From Gammaproteobacteria bacterium (GTDB lineage Bacteria; Pseudomonadota; Gammaproteobacteria; SZUA-152), in contig DROS01000053.1 in NCBI GenBank assembly GCA_011321815.1, forward strand, positions 1-64,000: a DNA stretch of 64,000 bases, in the 5' to 3' direction. Below are positions 36,543 to 46,463 of this stretch, piece after piece (within the stretch, counting starts at the first letter, position 1; each line of letters begins with the position of its first letter). Made by a program: the position numbers and the translations under genes. Under the pieces are notes generated by a model. It saw only the letters and a program-made list of their open reading frames with translations, did no database searches and was not told the DNA's origin.

Positions 36543-37802
36543 ATGATCATGGAATATGGCGTGATTTTCATCGCACTTGCCTGCGTGTTTGGTTTTTTCA
36601 TGGCCTGGGGCGTGGGCGCCAATGACGTCGCCAATGCCATGGGCACCTCGGTGGGGTCGAAGGCGATCACCATCAAACAGGCAATCATCATCGCCACTAT
36701 CTTTGAGTTTGCCGGCGCTTTTCTGGCTGGCGGACAGGTTACCGCCACCATTCGCAAAGGCATCATTGAAACCAGCAGCATTTCGAATTCACCGGAGATA
36801 TTGATTTACGGCATGCTGGCGTCCCTGCTGGCGGCCGGCATCTGGTTGCTGGTGGCCTCACGCTGGGGATGGCCGGTTTCCACCACACACACCATCGTCG
36901 GCGCCATTGTCGGCTTTGCCATCGTCGGCATCGGCATGGATGCCGTGAAATGGGGAAAAATCGGCACCATTGTCAGTAGCTGGGTGGTCTCTCCAGTGCT
37001 GGCTGGCAGTATTGCCTATGCGCTGTTTTTCAGCGTACAAAAACTGATACTGGGCACCACCGACCCCCTCAAAAATGCCAAACGCTACGTGCCCTTTTAC
37101 ATTTTTCTGGTGGGTTTCATTATCGCACTGGTGACACTGATGAAGGGCCTGAAACACGTCGGCATTCACCTTGAAACCGGTGAAAATATCGTGATCGCAC
37201 TGCTTTCCGGCGCAATTGTGATGTTCATCGGCAAATATCTTATCCGCAAGTTAAAATTTGATCCCGCAGCCGACCGTGACTTCCACTTTACCAACGTCGA
37301 AAAAATCTTCGGTGTGCTAATGATGGTCACCGCCTGCGCCATGGCCTTTGCCCACGGCTCCAACGACGTAGCCAACGCCATCGGTCCATTGGCCGCTGTC
37401 GTCAGCATTGTTAACAGCGGTGGTGAACTGGCGCAAAAATCGCTACTCCCCATCTGGATATTACTGCTGGGCGGTGGCGGCATCGTCATCGGCTTGATTA
37501 CTTACGGCCACAAAGTCATCGCCACCATCGGTACCGGCATTACTGAACTGACGCCCAGTCGTGGATTCGCCGCAACCCTGGCTGCGGCGACCACCGTGGT
37601 CATTGCTTCAGGCACCGGGTTGCCCATTTCCACCACACATACGTTAGTGGGCGCTGTGCTTGGCGTGGGCCTGGCGCGTGGTATCGCTGCCCTGAACCTC
37701 AATGTGGTACGCACCATCTTTATGTCATGGGTTATTACCCTGCCAGCCGGAGCCATTCTGTCGATTATTTTTTTCTTTGTTCTGAAATCCATTTTCTCCT
37801 GA
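36543..37802 (+). CDS. pit: Low-affinity inorganic phosphate transporter, Pit family
   Basis: 419 residues with ten to twelve hydrophobic segments and the twofold repeat of the PiT family. The signature GANDVANAMGTSVGSKA occurs near residue 22 and its second copy GSNDVANAIGPLAAV near residue 266; TTHT motifs follow each. Pit imports metal-phosphate with protons or sodium across the inner membrane. It shares a transcript with the DUF47 gene, and aroE follows 25 bases later. Confidence 0.96.
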   Translation: MIMEYGVIFIALACVFGFFMAWGVGANDVANAMGTSVGSKAITIKQAIIIATIFEFAGAFLAGGQVTATIRKGIIETSSISNSPEILIYGMLASLLAAGIWLLVASRWGWPVSTTHTIVGAIVGFAIVGIGMDAVKWGKIGTIVSSWVVSPVLAGSIAYALFFSVQKLILGTTDPLKNAKRYVPFYIFLVGFIIALVTLMKGLKHVGIHLETGENIVIALLSGAIVMFIGKYLIRKLKFDPAADRDFHFTNVEKIFGVLMMVTACAMAFAHGSNDVANAIGPLAAVVSIVNSGGELAQKSLLPIWILLLGGGGIVIGLITYGHKVIATIGTGITELTPSRGFAATLAAATTVVIASGTGLPISTTHTLVGAVLGVGLARGIAALNLNVVRTIFMSWVITLPAGAILSIIFFFVLKSIFS

Positions 37803-37827
37803 CGCAGACAAATAACCTGGTAAAGAT

Positions 37828-38685
37828 ATGTCCTCCCTGTTTGATTTCGACAAACCCGCAGACCACTACGCGGTGATGGGCAACCCCATCAGCCACTCCC
37901 GGTCGCCGCAGATTCACGCCGCATTCGCGCAACAAACCGGGCAACGCATTGTGTATACCGCCACACAAGTAGACCCCGGCGGTTTTGAACAAGCGGTGGG
38001 TAATTTTTTTGCCCATGGCGGCAAGGGGCTGAACATCACCGTGCCCTTCAAGCGCGAAGCATGGGCGCTGGCCAGTGAGCTGGGGCCGGAAGCCAAACAG
38101 GCCGGAGCCGTAAACACCCTGCTGATGAATGCCGAAGGTCAATTAGTCGGACGCAACACTGACGGCGTGGGATTGGTGCGCGACATCCTGCAAAACCATA
38201 CGGGCAGCATTGCCGGAAAAAAAATTCTCCTGGTCGGCGCCGGTGGCGCAGCACGTGGCGTGTTGCAACCACTGCTGACTGAGGCGCCAGCCCAACTGCT
38301 AATAGTGAACCGCACCCCGGGCCGGGCGCATGAACTGGCGGCCGATTTCAGTGCATTGGGATCTGTCAAAGGCGCTGCTTTCGATGACCTGGCAGGACAA
38401 AACTTCGACCTCATCATCAATGCCACTGCCGCCAGCCTGCATGGCGAAGTCCCGCCCCTACCTGATGAAACCTGTGCCATAAACACCTGGTGTTACGACA
38501 TGATGTACAGCGCCGAACCGACCCCCTTTATGCGCTGGGCCGCACAACACGGCGCGGAAAAGTCCATGGATGGTTTGGGTATGTTGGTGGAACAGGCAGC
38601 AGAATCATTTTTTCTCTGGCGTGGCGTGCGACCGGAAACGGCACCGGTGATTCAAACTGTCCGTGCCCAATTGCTGGGCGCATAA
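37828..38685 (+). CDS. aroE: Shikimate dehydrogenase
   Basis: 285 residues. AroE reduces 3-dehydroshikimate with NADPH in aromatic amino acid synthesis. The substrate pocket MGNPISHSRSPQIH (about 15-28), the catalytic Lys in VPFKREAW and the Asp in NTDGVGL are visible; the NADP loop is GAGGAARGV, with NRTP after it. It follows pit by 25 bases, and its stop lies 14 bases from that of the convergent amidohydrolase, with no terminator visible between them. Confidence 0.97.
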   Translation: MSSLFDFDKPADHYAVMGNPISHSRSPQIHAAFAQQTGQRIVYTATQVDPGGFEQAVGNFFAHGGKGLNITVPFKREAWALASELGPEAKQAGAVNTLLMNAEGQLVGRNTDGVGLVRDILQNHTGSIAGKKILLVGAGGAARGVLQPLLTEAPAQLLIVNRTPGRAHELAADFSALGSVKGAAFDDLAGQNFDLIINATAASLHGEVPPLPDETCAINTWCYDMMYSAEPTPFMRWAAQHGAEKSMDGLGMLVEQAAESFFLWRGVRPETAPVIQTVRAQLLGA

Positions 38686-38699
38686 CAACAAATACCCGG

Positions 38700-39524
38700 C
38701 TACGACATCGAGCACCGAATCTTCCGATGCTCCAGCACGGGAAAATTCCGGCGCACTGATTGCTGATACGCCGGGTCCGTCTCCGCAATCACAAACCCTG
38801 AGCCACTCGGAAGGCGATCCATCACGGCACCCCAGGGGTCGACAATCATGCTGTCACCGTAGGTTTCCCGGCCATTGACATGATAACCACCCTGCGCGGC
38901 GGCAATCACATAACATAAATTCTCTATCGCCCGGGCCCGCACCAGCACTTCCCAGTGCGCTTTGCCGGTAATCGCGGTAAAAGCCGATGGCAGGGCAATA
39001 ATTTCCACCCCCTTGTCCAGCATACGGCGAAAAATACCGGGGAAACGCAGGTCGTAACATATTCCCAGCCCCAGGCGGCCAAACGGGCTATCGGCAACGA
39101 TGACATGTTCGCCATGCTCTATGGTTTCCGACTCCACATAGTTTTCATCGTTATCGGGCAGGTGTACATCAAACAAATGCACCTTGTCGTAACGGGCAAC
39201 CCGCTGTCCCTGGTCGTTATACAGCAAGCAGGCGCTGCGCACCTTGTCGGCAACATCCGTTGCCAGGGGAACGGTTCCACCCACCAGCCACAGTCCGTGT
39301 TTTTTGGATTGCTCGGCAAGAAAATCCTGAATAGGGCCCTGACCATCGGCCTCACGTACATCGACCTTGTCGGTTTCCGTTATGCCCATAATGGCAAAAT
39401 TTTCTGGTAATACGACGAGTTCGGCACCTGCCCCGGCTGCCATGGAGATCAGGCGCCCGGCTTCAATAAGGTTTGCGTTCACATTGGGCCCCGAGGCCAT
39501 TTGCACTGCTGCGATTTTTGCCAT
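38700..39524 (-). CDS. Nitrilase-superfamily amidohydrolase (Nit1/NitFhit branch)
   Basis: 274 residues. The catalytic triad is Glu in LPENFAIMG, Lys in YDKVHLFDV and Cys in GICYDLRFP. Members of this branch that sit beside yhdP/rng hydrolyse deaminated glutathione or omega-amides, acting as metabolite repair enzymes; that role is inferred from the family and context. It follows yhdP on the same strand, separated by a palindromic repeat. The tldD gene often found next in this block is absent. Confidence 0.93.
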   Translation of the reverse strand: MAKIAAVQMASGPNVNANLIEAGRLISMAAGAGAELVVLPENFAIMGITETDKVDVREADGQGPIQDFLAEQSKKHGLWLVGGTVPLATDVADKVRSACLLYNDQGQRVARYDKVHLFDVHLPDNDENYVESETIEHGEHVIVADSPFGRLGLGICYDLRFPGIFRRMLDKGVEIIALPSAFTAITGKAHWEVLVRARAIENLCYVIAAAQGGYHVNGRETYGDSMIVDPWGAVMDRLPSGSGFVIAETDPAYQQSVRRNFPVLEHRKIRCSMS

Positions 39525-39606
39525 GCGATTCCTTGGTGTTACTTTTTGTTTGAATTATTTTCGGGAAATCATAACACTACAACCTATTCTTCAACAGATT
39601 ATCCGC

Positions 39607-39655
39607 TCAGGAACGTGCACGGAATAATTTGTGCGCATATTCCGCGCACGTTCCT
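39607..39655. repeat. Intergenic repeat, family 1, copy 2 (palindromic)
   Basis: Arms of 18 bases, AGGAACGTGCACGGAATA (39609-39626) and TATTCCGCGCACGTTCCT (39638-39655), pair at 17 of 18 positions around an 11-base loop. The first 39 bases resemble 20312-20350. It lies six bases past the yhdP stop and 83 bases before the amidohydrolase start on the minus strand. There is no T-run, so it is probably not a simple terminator. Confidence 0.8.
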
Positions 39656-39661
39656 TGATGG

Positions 39662-42600
39662 CTACGGCTCGTCTTCATCAAGACTATCGGTTGCCGTCTC
39701 CGGGGATTTAACTTTTTTGATCACTGGCGCATTCCAGCGGCCGGTGATGGTGTACTGGTTTTTGGTGGCATCATCAATTTGTGGCTGAAAGAGCTTCTGG
39801 AATGCCAGAATGGCGGCTCCGACTTGCGGCGTCGCGGCCATAATACCCAGCACAGGCAGGCTATCGGCCACATGAGGCGTGACAGTCACCAATTGGTCAT
39901 AGTCCTGCTCGGCAAGCCCTGTGCGCCCGGCGATCTCGACACGTGCAGCGGGGCCTTCCATGTACAGGTTGTTTGTGTAGGCATCACCGTCTTCGATGGT
40001 GAAATTGCCTCTGATGCGATCAAAACCAAACCCCTTTTTAAACACATCGGAAAAGTCCAGCAACAAACGTCTCGGCAGGGCCTGAATACTGAGCATACCG
40101 AACATGCGGCCAGCACCGGGATCAACGTCCAGCAGGTAACCGTCTTTTAGTGACAGGCTCATTTTGCCCTGGATGTCATTAGCATCCACGTCGGCAAAAG
40201 AACCCGGCCACTTCAATTCGAGGTCCACCCTCCCTTTACCCTTGTTGATACCGCCCACATAATCCAGTGCTCTGAGCGTGTGTCCAATATTGCGGCTTTC
40301 AACATGTACCTGCACATTGGAATACTGTTGCTTGCCACGCACATACCAGCCACCGCGCGCCGTGATTGTGGTGGAGCGCGGTTTCAGTACCAATTGCTCA
40401 ATGCGCACACCATCCGCCACACTGGCCGTTTCCAGGCGCACGGAACCAAACTTACGATTTTTATAGCGAAAATCAGCAATATGAAAATCCAGTTCCGGAA
40501 TAGACCGTGGGTCCATTGCACCACTACCCTCACTTATTTCTGTGAGATAGCAATAGTCCAGATCTGCGCGAATAGGTTTGCCCCCCGCCTTGCGTGGTAA
40601 CAGAATACGACCTTTTAATTCCTTGCTATCAATGTCTGCCTGCAAGCCATTTTCCACAGTCGCAAATTTGAATCGCACATTGCGCAACTGCTGACCGTAG
40701 AGCTCCAATTTGCGCACAGCAATATCCGCAGAATGAAACAATGACATACTGGCATCGTCTGCTGTCGTCGTTGTCAGCTGTAGATTACGCCAGTCATCCA
40801 GTGATATGGCGTCCATCCACCCGGCCAGACGCAACCCCGGGGCTGCCGGCATTTCTGCGGCGCCACCATTGAGGCGTATCTCACCACGAAAACTGTTTTC
40901 AGCGACCGTAATATATGGCAAGGCTTTGTCTGGAGACATGGTACCCAGGGCAAAAACACCATCCACAAAACCTTCATAGTTGACACGTAATACAGGCGGT
41001 TTTTCCGGTGGAAAATCCACACGCAATTCCAGACTTCCGGTTTCTTCTGCGGTTTTGTCAAAAGGCGGTGGCAGGCGTGCTTCGACACCTTTGAGGTTGG
41101 TGCGCACCTGTAAAACGGCAACACGCTTGGCGTCAGCATCGCTTCCGCCAAGCGGAATATCAAAAGCAATATGCCAGTTCCCCTCCCCTGCCAATAACTC
41201 TTTAACAGGAGGCAAATAACGCGCCGCCAGATCCGGCGCATCAAACATGCCCTGCGCACGAATGCGGACTTTGGGATTAACGCTGGTTTCGTCGGTTGCG
41301 ATGTTTATTTGCGTTGCCTGCCCGAATAATTCAGCCTGTATGTTTTTAGCCCGTAAACCTGCCTGGAAAAATTCCAGCCGACCATTAACATCATTCAGCA
41401 CCTGACCCAGTGGTGGAACCGACAGGGTATTCTTTTTCATTGCCAGCCAGCCATTCACCTGCGGGGATTCATCCCCCCCAATGGGCAATGACAAATTCAG
41501 ATTCAGCAAACTGTTGCCTTTGGCCGTCATGCCTTCCAGGTGCTGTGCAAAAGCCCGGTAAAGCGGCGGACTGGTCACCAGATAATCGAGTTTTTCCTGT
41601 GTTGCCCCCTGTACTTCACCTTCAACGTTCAACAACATTGGCGTTACTGTCATATCGGCAATGCTCACTTTTGCCCACTTGATATCGTTCGAAAATATTT
41701 TGCCTTTTTGTGCCTCAATCGACATACTCCGACCAAAGAAACGCACGTTTGCCGCAATACCTGTAATCGGCGGCCAATTTTCTGCGTAATTCAGGCTGGC
41801 GTTTTCTGTGGAAAAATTCACTTCAAACCGCCCGTTCCCCTGATCAAAAGGAAATTCATCCAGCCTGCCATGAAAAAGCGCGCCGCCCGAAATAACGTGC
41901 GCACCAACAATGGCTTCATCCAGCCAGTTAACCGCATTCGGAGACATGATGCCCGTCGGCAAATAGCGCGCCACCTGACTGCCGTCACCGTCGCGGGCAT
42001 TGACCAACAGAGACATAAAGGGCGATTTTTTTGCATCGTCCCGCACAATATCCAGGGTTGCGGAAGCGGTAATATCTTCATTGCTTGCCTCCAGCCTGCG
42101 TCCGATAACGCGCCAGTTTTTCCCGTCCTGCTGCCAGGCAACATTGCCGCGCAGCGTATCCACAGCGAGAGGCCAACGAAACAGATCGGGGAAATCCAGC
42201 GTTACCGCAGCATTCTGTAGTACGACCTGCCCACCCTCAGAATCCAACCACAATTTGCCATCAATTTTTTGTGCCTCAGGAACAGCACGCCAGGCACTGA
42301 CGGAAGCATTTTTTAATCGGGTGTAGACATGATACTGGGGGGTATCACCCGCCTGCCAGACAATTTCAGTATCACGAATTTCACCACGCGGCCTGATTGC
42401 AAACAATGATTTCTGTACCGTTTCACCGCCAATGGAAAATAACGACAACAGCCGGGCAATATCCTCTAACTGTAAAAAACTGGCATAAACGTTAAACGCT
42501 GCTCCAGCTTCCGCCGTTTCCACAAACCGCAATGAGACACGTGATGGCTGCCACTGACGGGATTGTCGCGCAAGCAATAAATCATTGGCTTCAAATTGCC

Positions 42601-43618
42601 AGCCCTTGTCAGTTTTCTGCCAGTCAAAATTGGCGGCAACCCTGTCAAGCGGCAATGTCTTTTTGTCTGAGGCAGACTCAGCGGGCATCAATACCACGCC
42701 ACCCGCATCGGCATTACCTTTTATTTTTTGGAGCTGCCCGTCTTGCCATCCTGCCCATACCTGAAAGCTGGCGCTTTTTACTGAAACACCCACACCTGCC
42801 AAAGATTGCTCTTCAAACAATTCGGTCAGATGAACATGTTCACCCGCCAGATACAGTTGTGTGCGTCGTCCCTTTGCCTGCAAAGGATCACCGTGCATGT
42901 CAACGCGCAACATCAATGATTTGCCAAGATTACGTGGCAAGGCAAGCGAAGCATCCAGCTGGTGCCGGTCATCATCATTACGCAGGCTGATGTTGACCGC
43001 AGAAAAGTGCATCACCCGGCCAGCCCCCATTTCGTCACGCCAGGTGATATTACTGTTTTCCAAACCCAGCCGTCCCTGGGAAAACAGCCATTTCATCACC
43101 TTTGCAGTATCTTCCGGCTTTTGCCCGATTTCATCACTTCGGGCGGATATCCCTTCCACTGAAAACTCACCGAGTTTGCTGCGCGTCAGCACCAGATCAA
43201 CGCCCACCAGAGTAATGTGGGAAAATACCGGCTGCCACTGGCGCGCGGAACTGAGCAGATCAAAACCCAGGCGGATTTTTTCCAGTTGCAATACCGGGTG
43301 TTCGCCCATGGCATCCAGCAATGCGGCATCACGCAACACCAGTGATGGCCCCCAGCCATCCCATTCTGCATCCAGTGCACGCACCAGCACAGGTTGTTCA
43401 AGGTAGCTGCTGAGACGTTCGCCTATTTCGGCGTTATATTGATCAGCATAAGGTAGTAAAAGACGGGCGGCGGCAAACAACGTGGCCACCAGTACCACAA
43501 CAGCAGCAAATGCATACCAGGCACTCACCCAAACGAACCGATAAATTGTGTTTCCTTTGTTTGCCAAGAGGTTTGCCAAAATACTCAGGCTTCGGTACGC
43601 AAATGTTGGCGGAAACAA
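39662..43618 (-). CDS. yhdP: YhdP family AsmA-like phospholipid transport protein
   Basis: 1318 residues if the TTG at 43618 is used. One N-terminal transmembrane helix (about 35-57) is followed by a very long beta-rich periplasmic body and the conserved C-terminal AsmA-like region (LSLKDGYLLDVDPGAGRMFGML near 1180, the family hallmark, divided here). YhdP-type proteins form periplasm-spanning grooves that carry phospholipids to the outer membrane. The start is unclear: no ATG occurs before the helix, and only TTG or GTG codons are available. An AAAGGA site precedes an ATT codon at about residue 23. It begins next to the rng stop, so translation may be coupled. Confidence 0.93.
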   Translation of the reverse strand: MFPPTFAYRSLSILANLLANKGNTIYRFVWVSAWYAFAAVVVLVATLFAAARLLLPYADQYNAEIGERLSSYLEQPVLVRALDAEWDGWGPSLVLRDAALLDAMGEHPVLQLEKIRLGFDLLSSARQWQPVFSHITLVGVDLVLTRSKLGEFSVEGISARSDEIGQKPEDTAKVMKWLFSQGRLGLENSNITWRDEMGAGRVMHFSAVNISLRNDDDRHQLDASLALPRNLGKSLMLRVDMHGDPLQAKGRRTQLYLAGEHVHLTELFEEQSLAGVGVSVKSASFQVWAGWQDGQLQKIKGNADAGGVVLMPAESASDKKTLPLDRVAANFDWQKTDKGWQFEANDLLLARQSRQWQPSRVSLRFVETAEAGAAFNVYASFLQLEDIARLLSLFSIGGETVQKSLFAIRPRGEIRDTEIVWQAGDTPQYHVYTRLKNASVSAWRAVPEAQKIDGKLWLDSEGGQVVLQNAAVTLDFPDLFRWPLAVDTLRGNVAWQQDGKNWRVIGRRLEASNEDITASATLDIVRDDAKKSPFMSLLVNARDGDGSQVARYLPTGIMSPNAVNWLDEAIVGAHVISGGALFHGRLDEFPFDQGNGRFEVNFSTENASLNYAENWPPITGIAANVRFFGRSMSIEAQKGKIFSNDIKWAKVSIADMTVTPMLLNVEGEVQGATQEKLDYLVTSPPLYRAFAQHLEGMTAKGNSLLNLNLSLPIGGDESPQVNGWLAMKKNTLSVPPLGQVLNDVNGRLEFFQAGLRAKNIQAELFGQATQINIATDETSVNPKVRIRAQGMFDAPDLAARYLPPVKELLAGEGNWHIAFDIPLGGSDADAKRVAVLQVRTNLKGVEARLPPPFDKTAEETGSLELRVDFPPEKPPVLRVNYEGFVDGVFALGTMSPDKALPYITVAENSFRGEIRLNGGAAEMPAAPGLRLAGWMDAISLDDWRNLQLTTTTADDASMSLFHSADIAVRKLELYGQQLRNVRFKFATVENGLQADIDSKELKGRILLPRKAGGKPIRADLDYCYLTEISEGSGAMDPRSIPELDFHIADFRYKNRKFGSVRLETASVADGVRIEQLVLKPRSTTITARGGWYVRGKQQYSNVQVHVESRNIGHTLRALDYVGGINKGKGRVDLELKWPGSFADVDANDIQGKMSLSLKDGYLLDVDPGAGRMFGMLSIQALPRRLLLDFSDVFKKGFGFDRIRGNFTIEDGDAYTNNLYMEGPAARVEIAGRTGLAEQDYDQLVTVTPHVADSLPVLGIMAATPQVGAAILAFQKLFQPQIDDATKNQYTITGRWNAPVIKKVKSPETATDSLDEDEP

Positions 43619-43619
43619 A

Positions 43620-45095
43620 TCACATCAGCACCACATCAAATTGTTCCTGGGTGTAGAGGCTTTCCACCTGAAAACGAATCGGTCTACCGATAAACTCTTC
43701 CAGTTCCGCCACACCCGCCGACTCTTCATCCAACATCAAATCGACAACCTCTTGTGAAGCCAATACGAGAAACTGCTCGGTTTCATACTGGCGTGACTCA
43801 CGAATAAGCTCACGAAACACTTCATAACATACCGTTTCCGCCGTGCGTACCGAGCCTCTGCCGTCACAACAGGGGCAGGGTTCACACAACACATGTTCAA
43901 GGCTTTCACGAGTTCGTTTGCGCGTCATTTCCACCAATCCCAGACCGGATACTTCACAAATATGGCTCTTGGCCTTGTCCCGTTCCAGGTTTTTTTCCAG
44001 CGCGCGCATCACCTGTTCACGGTGGCTGGGATCTGTCATATCAATAAAATCGAGAATAATAATACCGCCCAGGTTGCGCAACCGCAGTTGCCGGGCAATG
44101 GCCAGTGTCGCTTCCAGGTTGGTTTTAAAAATGGTTTCTTCGAGATTGCGGTGCCCCACAAAGGCCCCGGTATTCACATCAATGGTGGTCAGCGCCTCGG
44201 TTTGATCCACAATAAGATAGCCGCCTGACTTCAGCTGTACTTTGCGACTCAGCGCCTTTTGTATTTCATCTTCAATACCATAAAGATCAAAAATGGGCCG
44301 CTCGCCCGGATAGTATTCAATACGATCCACTATGGCCGGAATAAATTTACCCGCAAACTTTTTCGCCCGCTCATAGTTTTCACGCGAGTCGATACGTACT
44401 TTTTCAATATCAATATCCACCTGATCACGCATGGTGCGCATTACCAGCGACAGATCACCGTGCACCAGGGTACCGGCACCACAGGCTGTTTCACGTTCCT
44501 GGATTTCTTCCCACAGTTTATGCAGAAACTCCACATCGGCACGCAATTCCTGCTCACTGACACCTTCCGCCACAGTGCGCACGATGTAACCCCCTGTACC
44601 CAGTTCATCGGACAATGCCGCCAACAGGTCGCGCAAACGTTGCCGCTCGGCTTCATCTTCAATTTTTTGCGAAATACCGATGTGGTCTTCACCCGGCATG
44701 TACACCAAAAAACGCGCGGCAACAGAAAGATGCGTGGTCAGTCGTGCGCCTTTGCTGCCCAGGGGGTCTTTCACCACCTGTACCAGCAGTTCCTGCCCCT
44801 GATGCAACAGATCAACAATGTTGCCGGTGGGTTTGCCGTTTTCCGTATTACCGGTACCATTTTTTGCGCGGCCAATGATGTCAGAAGCATGTAAAAATGC
44901 CGTACGCTCCCGCCCGATGTCGATGAAAGCCGCCTGCATACCCGGCAATACCCGCACCACCTTGCCGCGATAAATATTGCCCACCAGACCGCGGCGGCTG
45001 GTGCGTTCAATGAATAACTCTTGCAGCACGCCATTTTCCACCACCGCCACCCGGGTTTCGCGGGGCGTCACATTAATCAGAATTTCTTCATTCAT
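43620..45095 (-). CDS. rng: Ribonuclease G
   Basis: 491 residues, the normal RNase G length and without the long C-terminal scaffold of RNase E. The S1 RNA-binding region is at the N-terminus (about 38-125). The catalytic Asp residues lie in TTIDVNTGAF (about 304) and LDFIDM (about 347), and the zinc-link motif is CEPCPCC (about 404-410). RNase G matures the 5' end of 16S rRNA and decays some mRNAs. It lies between maf and yhdP in the conserved order. Confidence 0.97.
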   Translation of the reverse strand: MNEEILINVTPRETRVAVVENGVLQELFIERTSRRGLVGNIYRGKVVRVLPGMQAAFIDIGRERTAFLHASDIIGRAKNGTGNTENGKPTGNIVDLLHQGQELLVQVVKDPLGSKGARLTTHLSVAARFLVYMPGEDHIGISQKIEDEAERQRLRDLLAALSDELGTGGYIVRTVAEGVSEQELRADVEFLHKLWEEIQERETACGAGTLVHGDLSLVMRTMRDQVDIDIEKVRIDSRENYERAKKFAGKFIPAIVDRIEYYPGERPIFDLYGIEDEIQKALSRKVQLKSGGYLIVDQTEALTTIDVNTGAFVGHRNLEETIFKTNLEATLAIARQLRLRNLGGIIILDFIDMTDPSHREQVMRALEKNLERDKAKSHICEVSGLGLVEMTRKRTRESLEHVLCEPCPCCDGRGSVRTAETVCYEVFRELIRESRQYETEQFLVLASQEVVDLMLDEESAGVAELEEFIGRPIRFQVESLYTQEQFDVVLM

Positions 45096-45106
45096 GGTGC
45101 TGTTTG

Positions 45107-45721
45107 TTAATCCTTACTTTCGCGTAACACTTTGATGCCGAACCGACATAAGAGTTCGCTGGTTTCAAATAGCGGCAATCCCATCACGCCTGAATAACTG
45201 CCTTCGAGACGTTCGATAAATACCGCTGCCAACCCCTGGATTCCATAGGCTCCGGCCTTGTCAGCGGGCTCGCCCGTGCGCCAGTAGGCCTGACGTTCCT
45301 GTTCACTGACGCCCCGAAAAGACACCCGGCTCTGGCTGAGACAAACCTCAACCCTATCTTGCCCGAGATTGTCTTTGCCCACCACGGCCACTGAGGATAA
45401 CACCCGATGGGTGCGTCCCGACAATTGCTCCAACATAGACAGTGCAGTGGCCGCGTTTGCGGGTTTACCCAAAATACGGTCATCCACCACGACGGCGGTA
45501 TCAGCCCCCAATACAGGGCGTTGCTGACATTCGTCAAGCACAAGCAACCCTGCCTGCGCCTTTTCCAAAGCCAGACGTTGCACATAATTTTCGGGAGACT
45601 CATTGTTGAGCGGGCGTTCCTCCACCGACTGTGAAACAATCTCAACTTTTAAGCCGATTTGTAATAACAACTCGTGACGGCGAGGGGAAGCAGAGGCAAG
45701 ATACAGATCAGGCAGAGGCAT
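45107..45721 (-). CDS. maf: Maf-family nucleoside triphosphate pyrophosphatase
   Basis: 204 residues. The opening LYLASASPRRHELL holds the phosphate-binding SxSPRR motif, and GADTAVVVDD holds the catalytic Asp. Maf enzymes hydrolyse dTTP, UTP or modified nucleotides to monophosphates. The YhdE-like (dTTP/UTP) type is likely from the maf-rng context but was not separated by specificity residues. It lies 11 bases upstream of rng. Confidence 0.95.
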   Translation of the reverse strand: MPLPDLYLASASPRRHELLLQIGLKVEIVSQSVEERPLNNESPENYVQRLALEKAQAGLLVLDECQQRPVLGADTAVVVDDRILGKPANAATALSMLEQLSGRTHRVLSSVAVVGKDNLGQDRVEVCLSQSRVSFRGVSEQERQAYWRTGEPADKAGAYGIQGLAAVFIERLEGSYSGVMGLPLFETSELLCRFGIKVLRESKD

Positions 45722-45840
45722 GGGTCGCTGTTCAGGTGTGACGGTATTTTATGTTGTCTGGCGGATTGGCAACTCGGCCTGATTTTTTAAAGACAAACCC
45801 AAGTGTTGATTCTGCAAGCATCTGGCTTTAAAGGACATGT

Positions 45841-45934
45841 GGCTATTCCTGGGTTTAATCCAACATTGATTTTTGCGTTCTTTGCGTTTACGACACCTGG
45901 CTTGATGATGTTGTAAACGTCTAAAAGCCAAGCT
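45841..45934 (-). repeat. Intergenic repeat, family 2, copy B
   Basis: The minus strand matches 32735-32848 over most of its length. Both copies lie between unrelated transcription units. This one separates the nadD-rsfS-rlmH block from maf-rng-yhdP, which otherwise could be one long minus-strand run. Both copies keep an open frame with an IKP-x-VVNAK-x-AK pattern, but no start site supports translation. Confidence 0.7.
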
Positions 45935-45985
45935 GAATAGCTACGCAGATTATTGATATGGCGTATCATAAATCATCTGTGCTTT

Positions 45986-46453
45986 TTACCGGTGGTAAGG
46001 GTGGTTCTGCAAAATACTCCAGGCCCGATAAAGTTGCTCGGCCACCACAATGCGTACCAGCGGATGCGGCAGGGTAAGACGGGACAATGACCAACGTTGC
46101 CCAGCCCGCGCCACACACTCCGGCGCCAGACCTTCCGGACCACCCACCAACAACACTACATCACGACCGTCGTGCAGCCAGTTATCCAGCTCGGCCGATA
46201 AGTTTTCGGTGCTCCAGGCACGCCCGGTAACTTCCAGGGCAACAATATGTGCGCCTTTGGGCACAGCAGCCAACATCTTTTCGCCTTCCCGCCGGGTGAT
46301 CCGGGCAATATCCGCACCTTTACCCCGTTTGCCTGCGGGAATTTCCACCAACTGCAAGGTGCAATCCGCAGGCAGTCTGCGTGCATATTCCTGATAACCC
46401 TGCTCCACCCAGGCAGGCATTTTGCTGCCGACGGCGATCAGCACAATACGCAT
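45986..46453 (-). CDS. rlmH: 23S rRNA pseudouridine-1915 N3-methyltransferase
   Basis: 155 residues from the ATG at 46453. The SPOUT-fold landmarks are LVGGPEGL (AdoMet-binding knot) and the C-terminal [22 protein letters not shown] pattern (split), ending in PYHR, the signature YHR terminus. RlmH methylates pseudouridine 1915 of 23S rRNA. It follows rsfS by ten bases, the conserved order. Confidence 0.97.
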   Translation of the reverse strand: MRIVLIAVGSKMPAWVEQGYQEYARRLPADCTLQLVEIPAGKRGKGADIARITRREGEKMLAAVPKGAHIVALEVTGRAWSTENLSAELDNWLHDGRDVVLLVGGPEGLAPECVARAGQRWSLSRLTLPHPLVRIVVAEQLYRAWSILQNHPYHR

Positions 46454-46463
46454 GGGCAATGCA

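Noticed and set aside
45787-45969. 60-codon frame across repeat copy B
   Set aside because: The peptide pattern recurs in copy A, but neither copy has a ribosome-binding site, so it is listed as a repeat rather than a gene.
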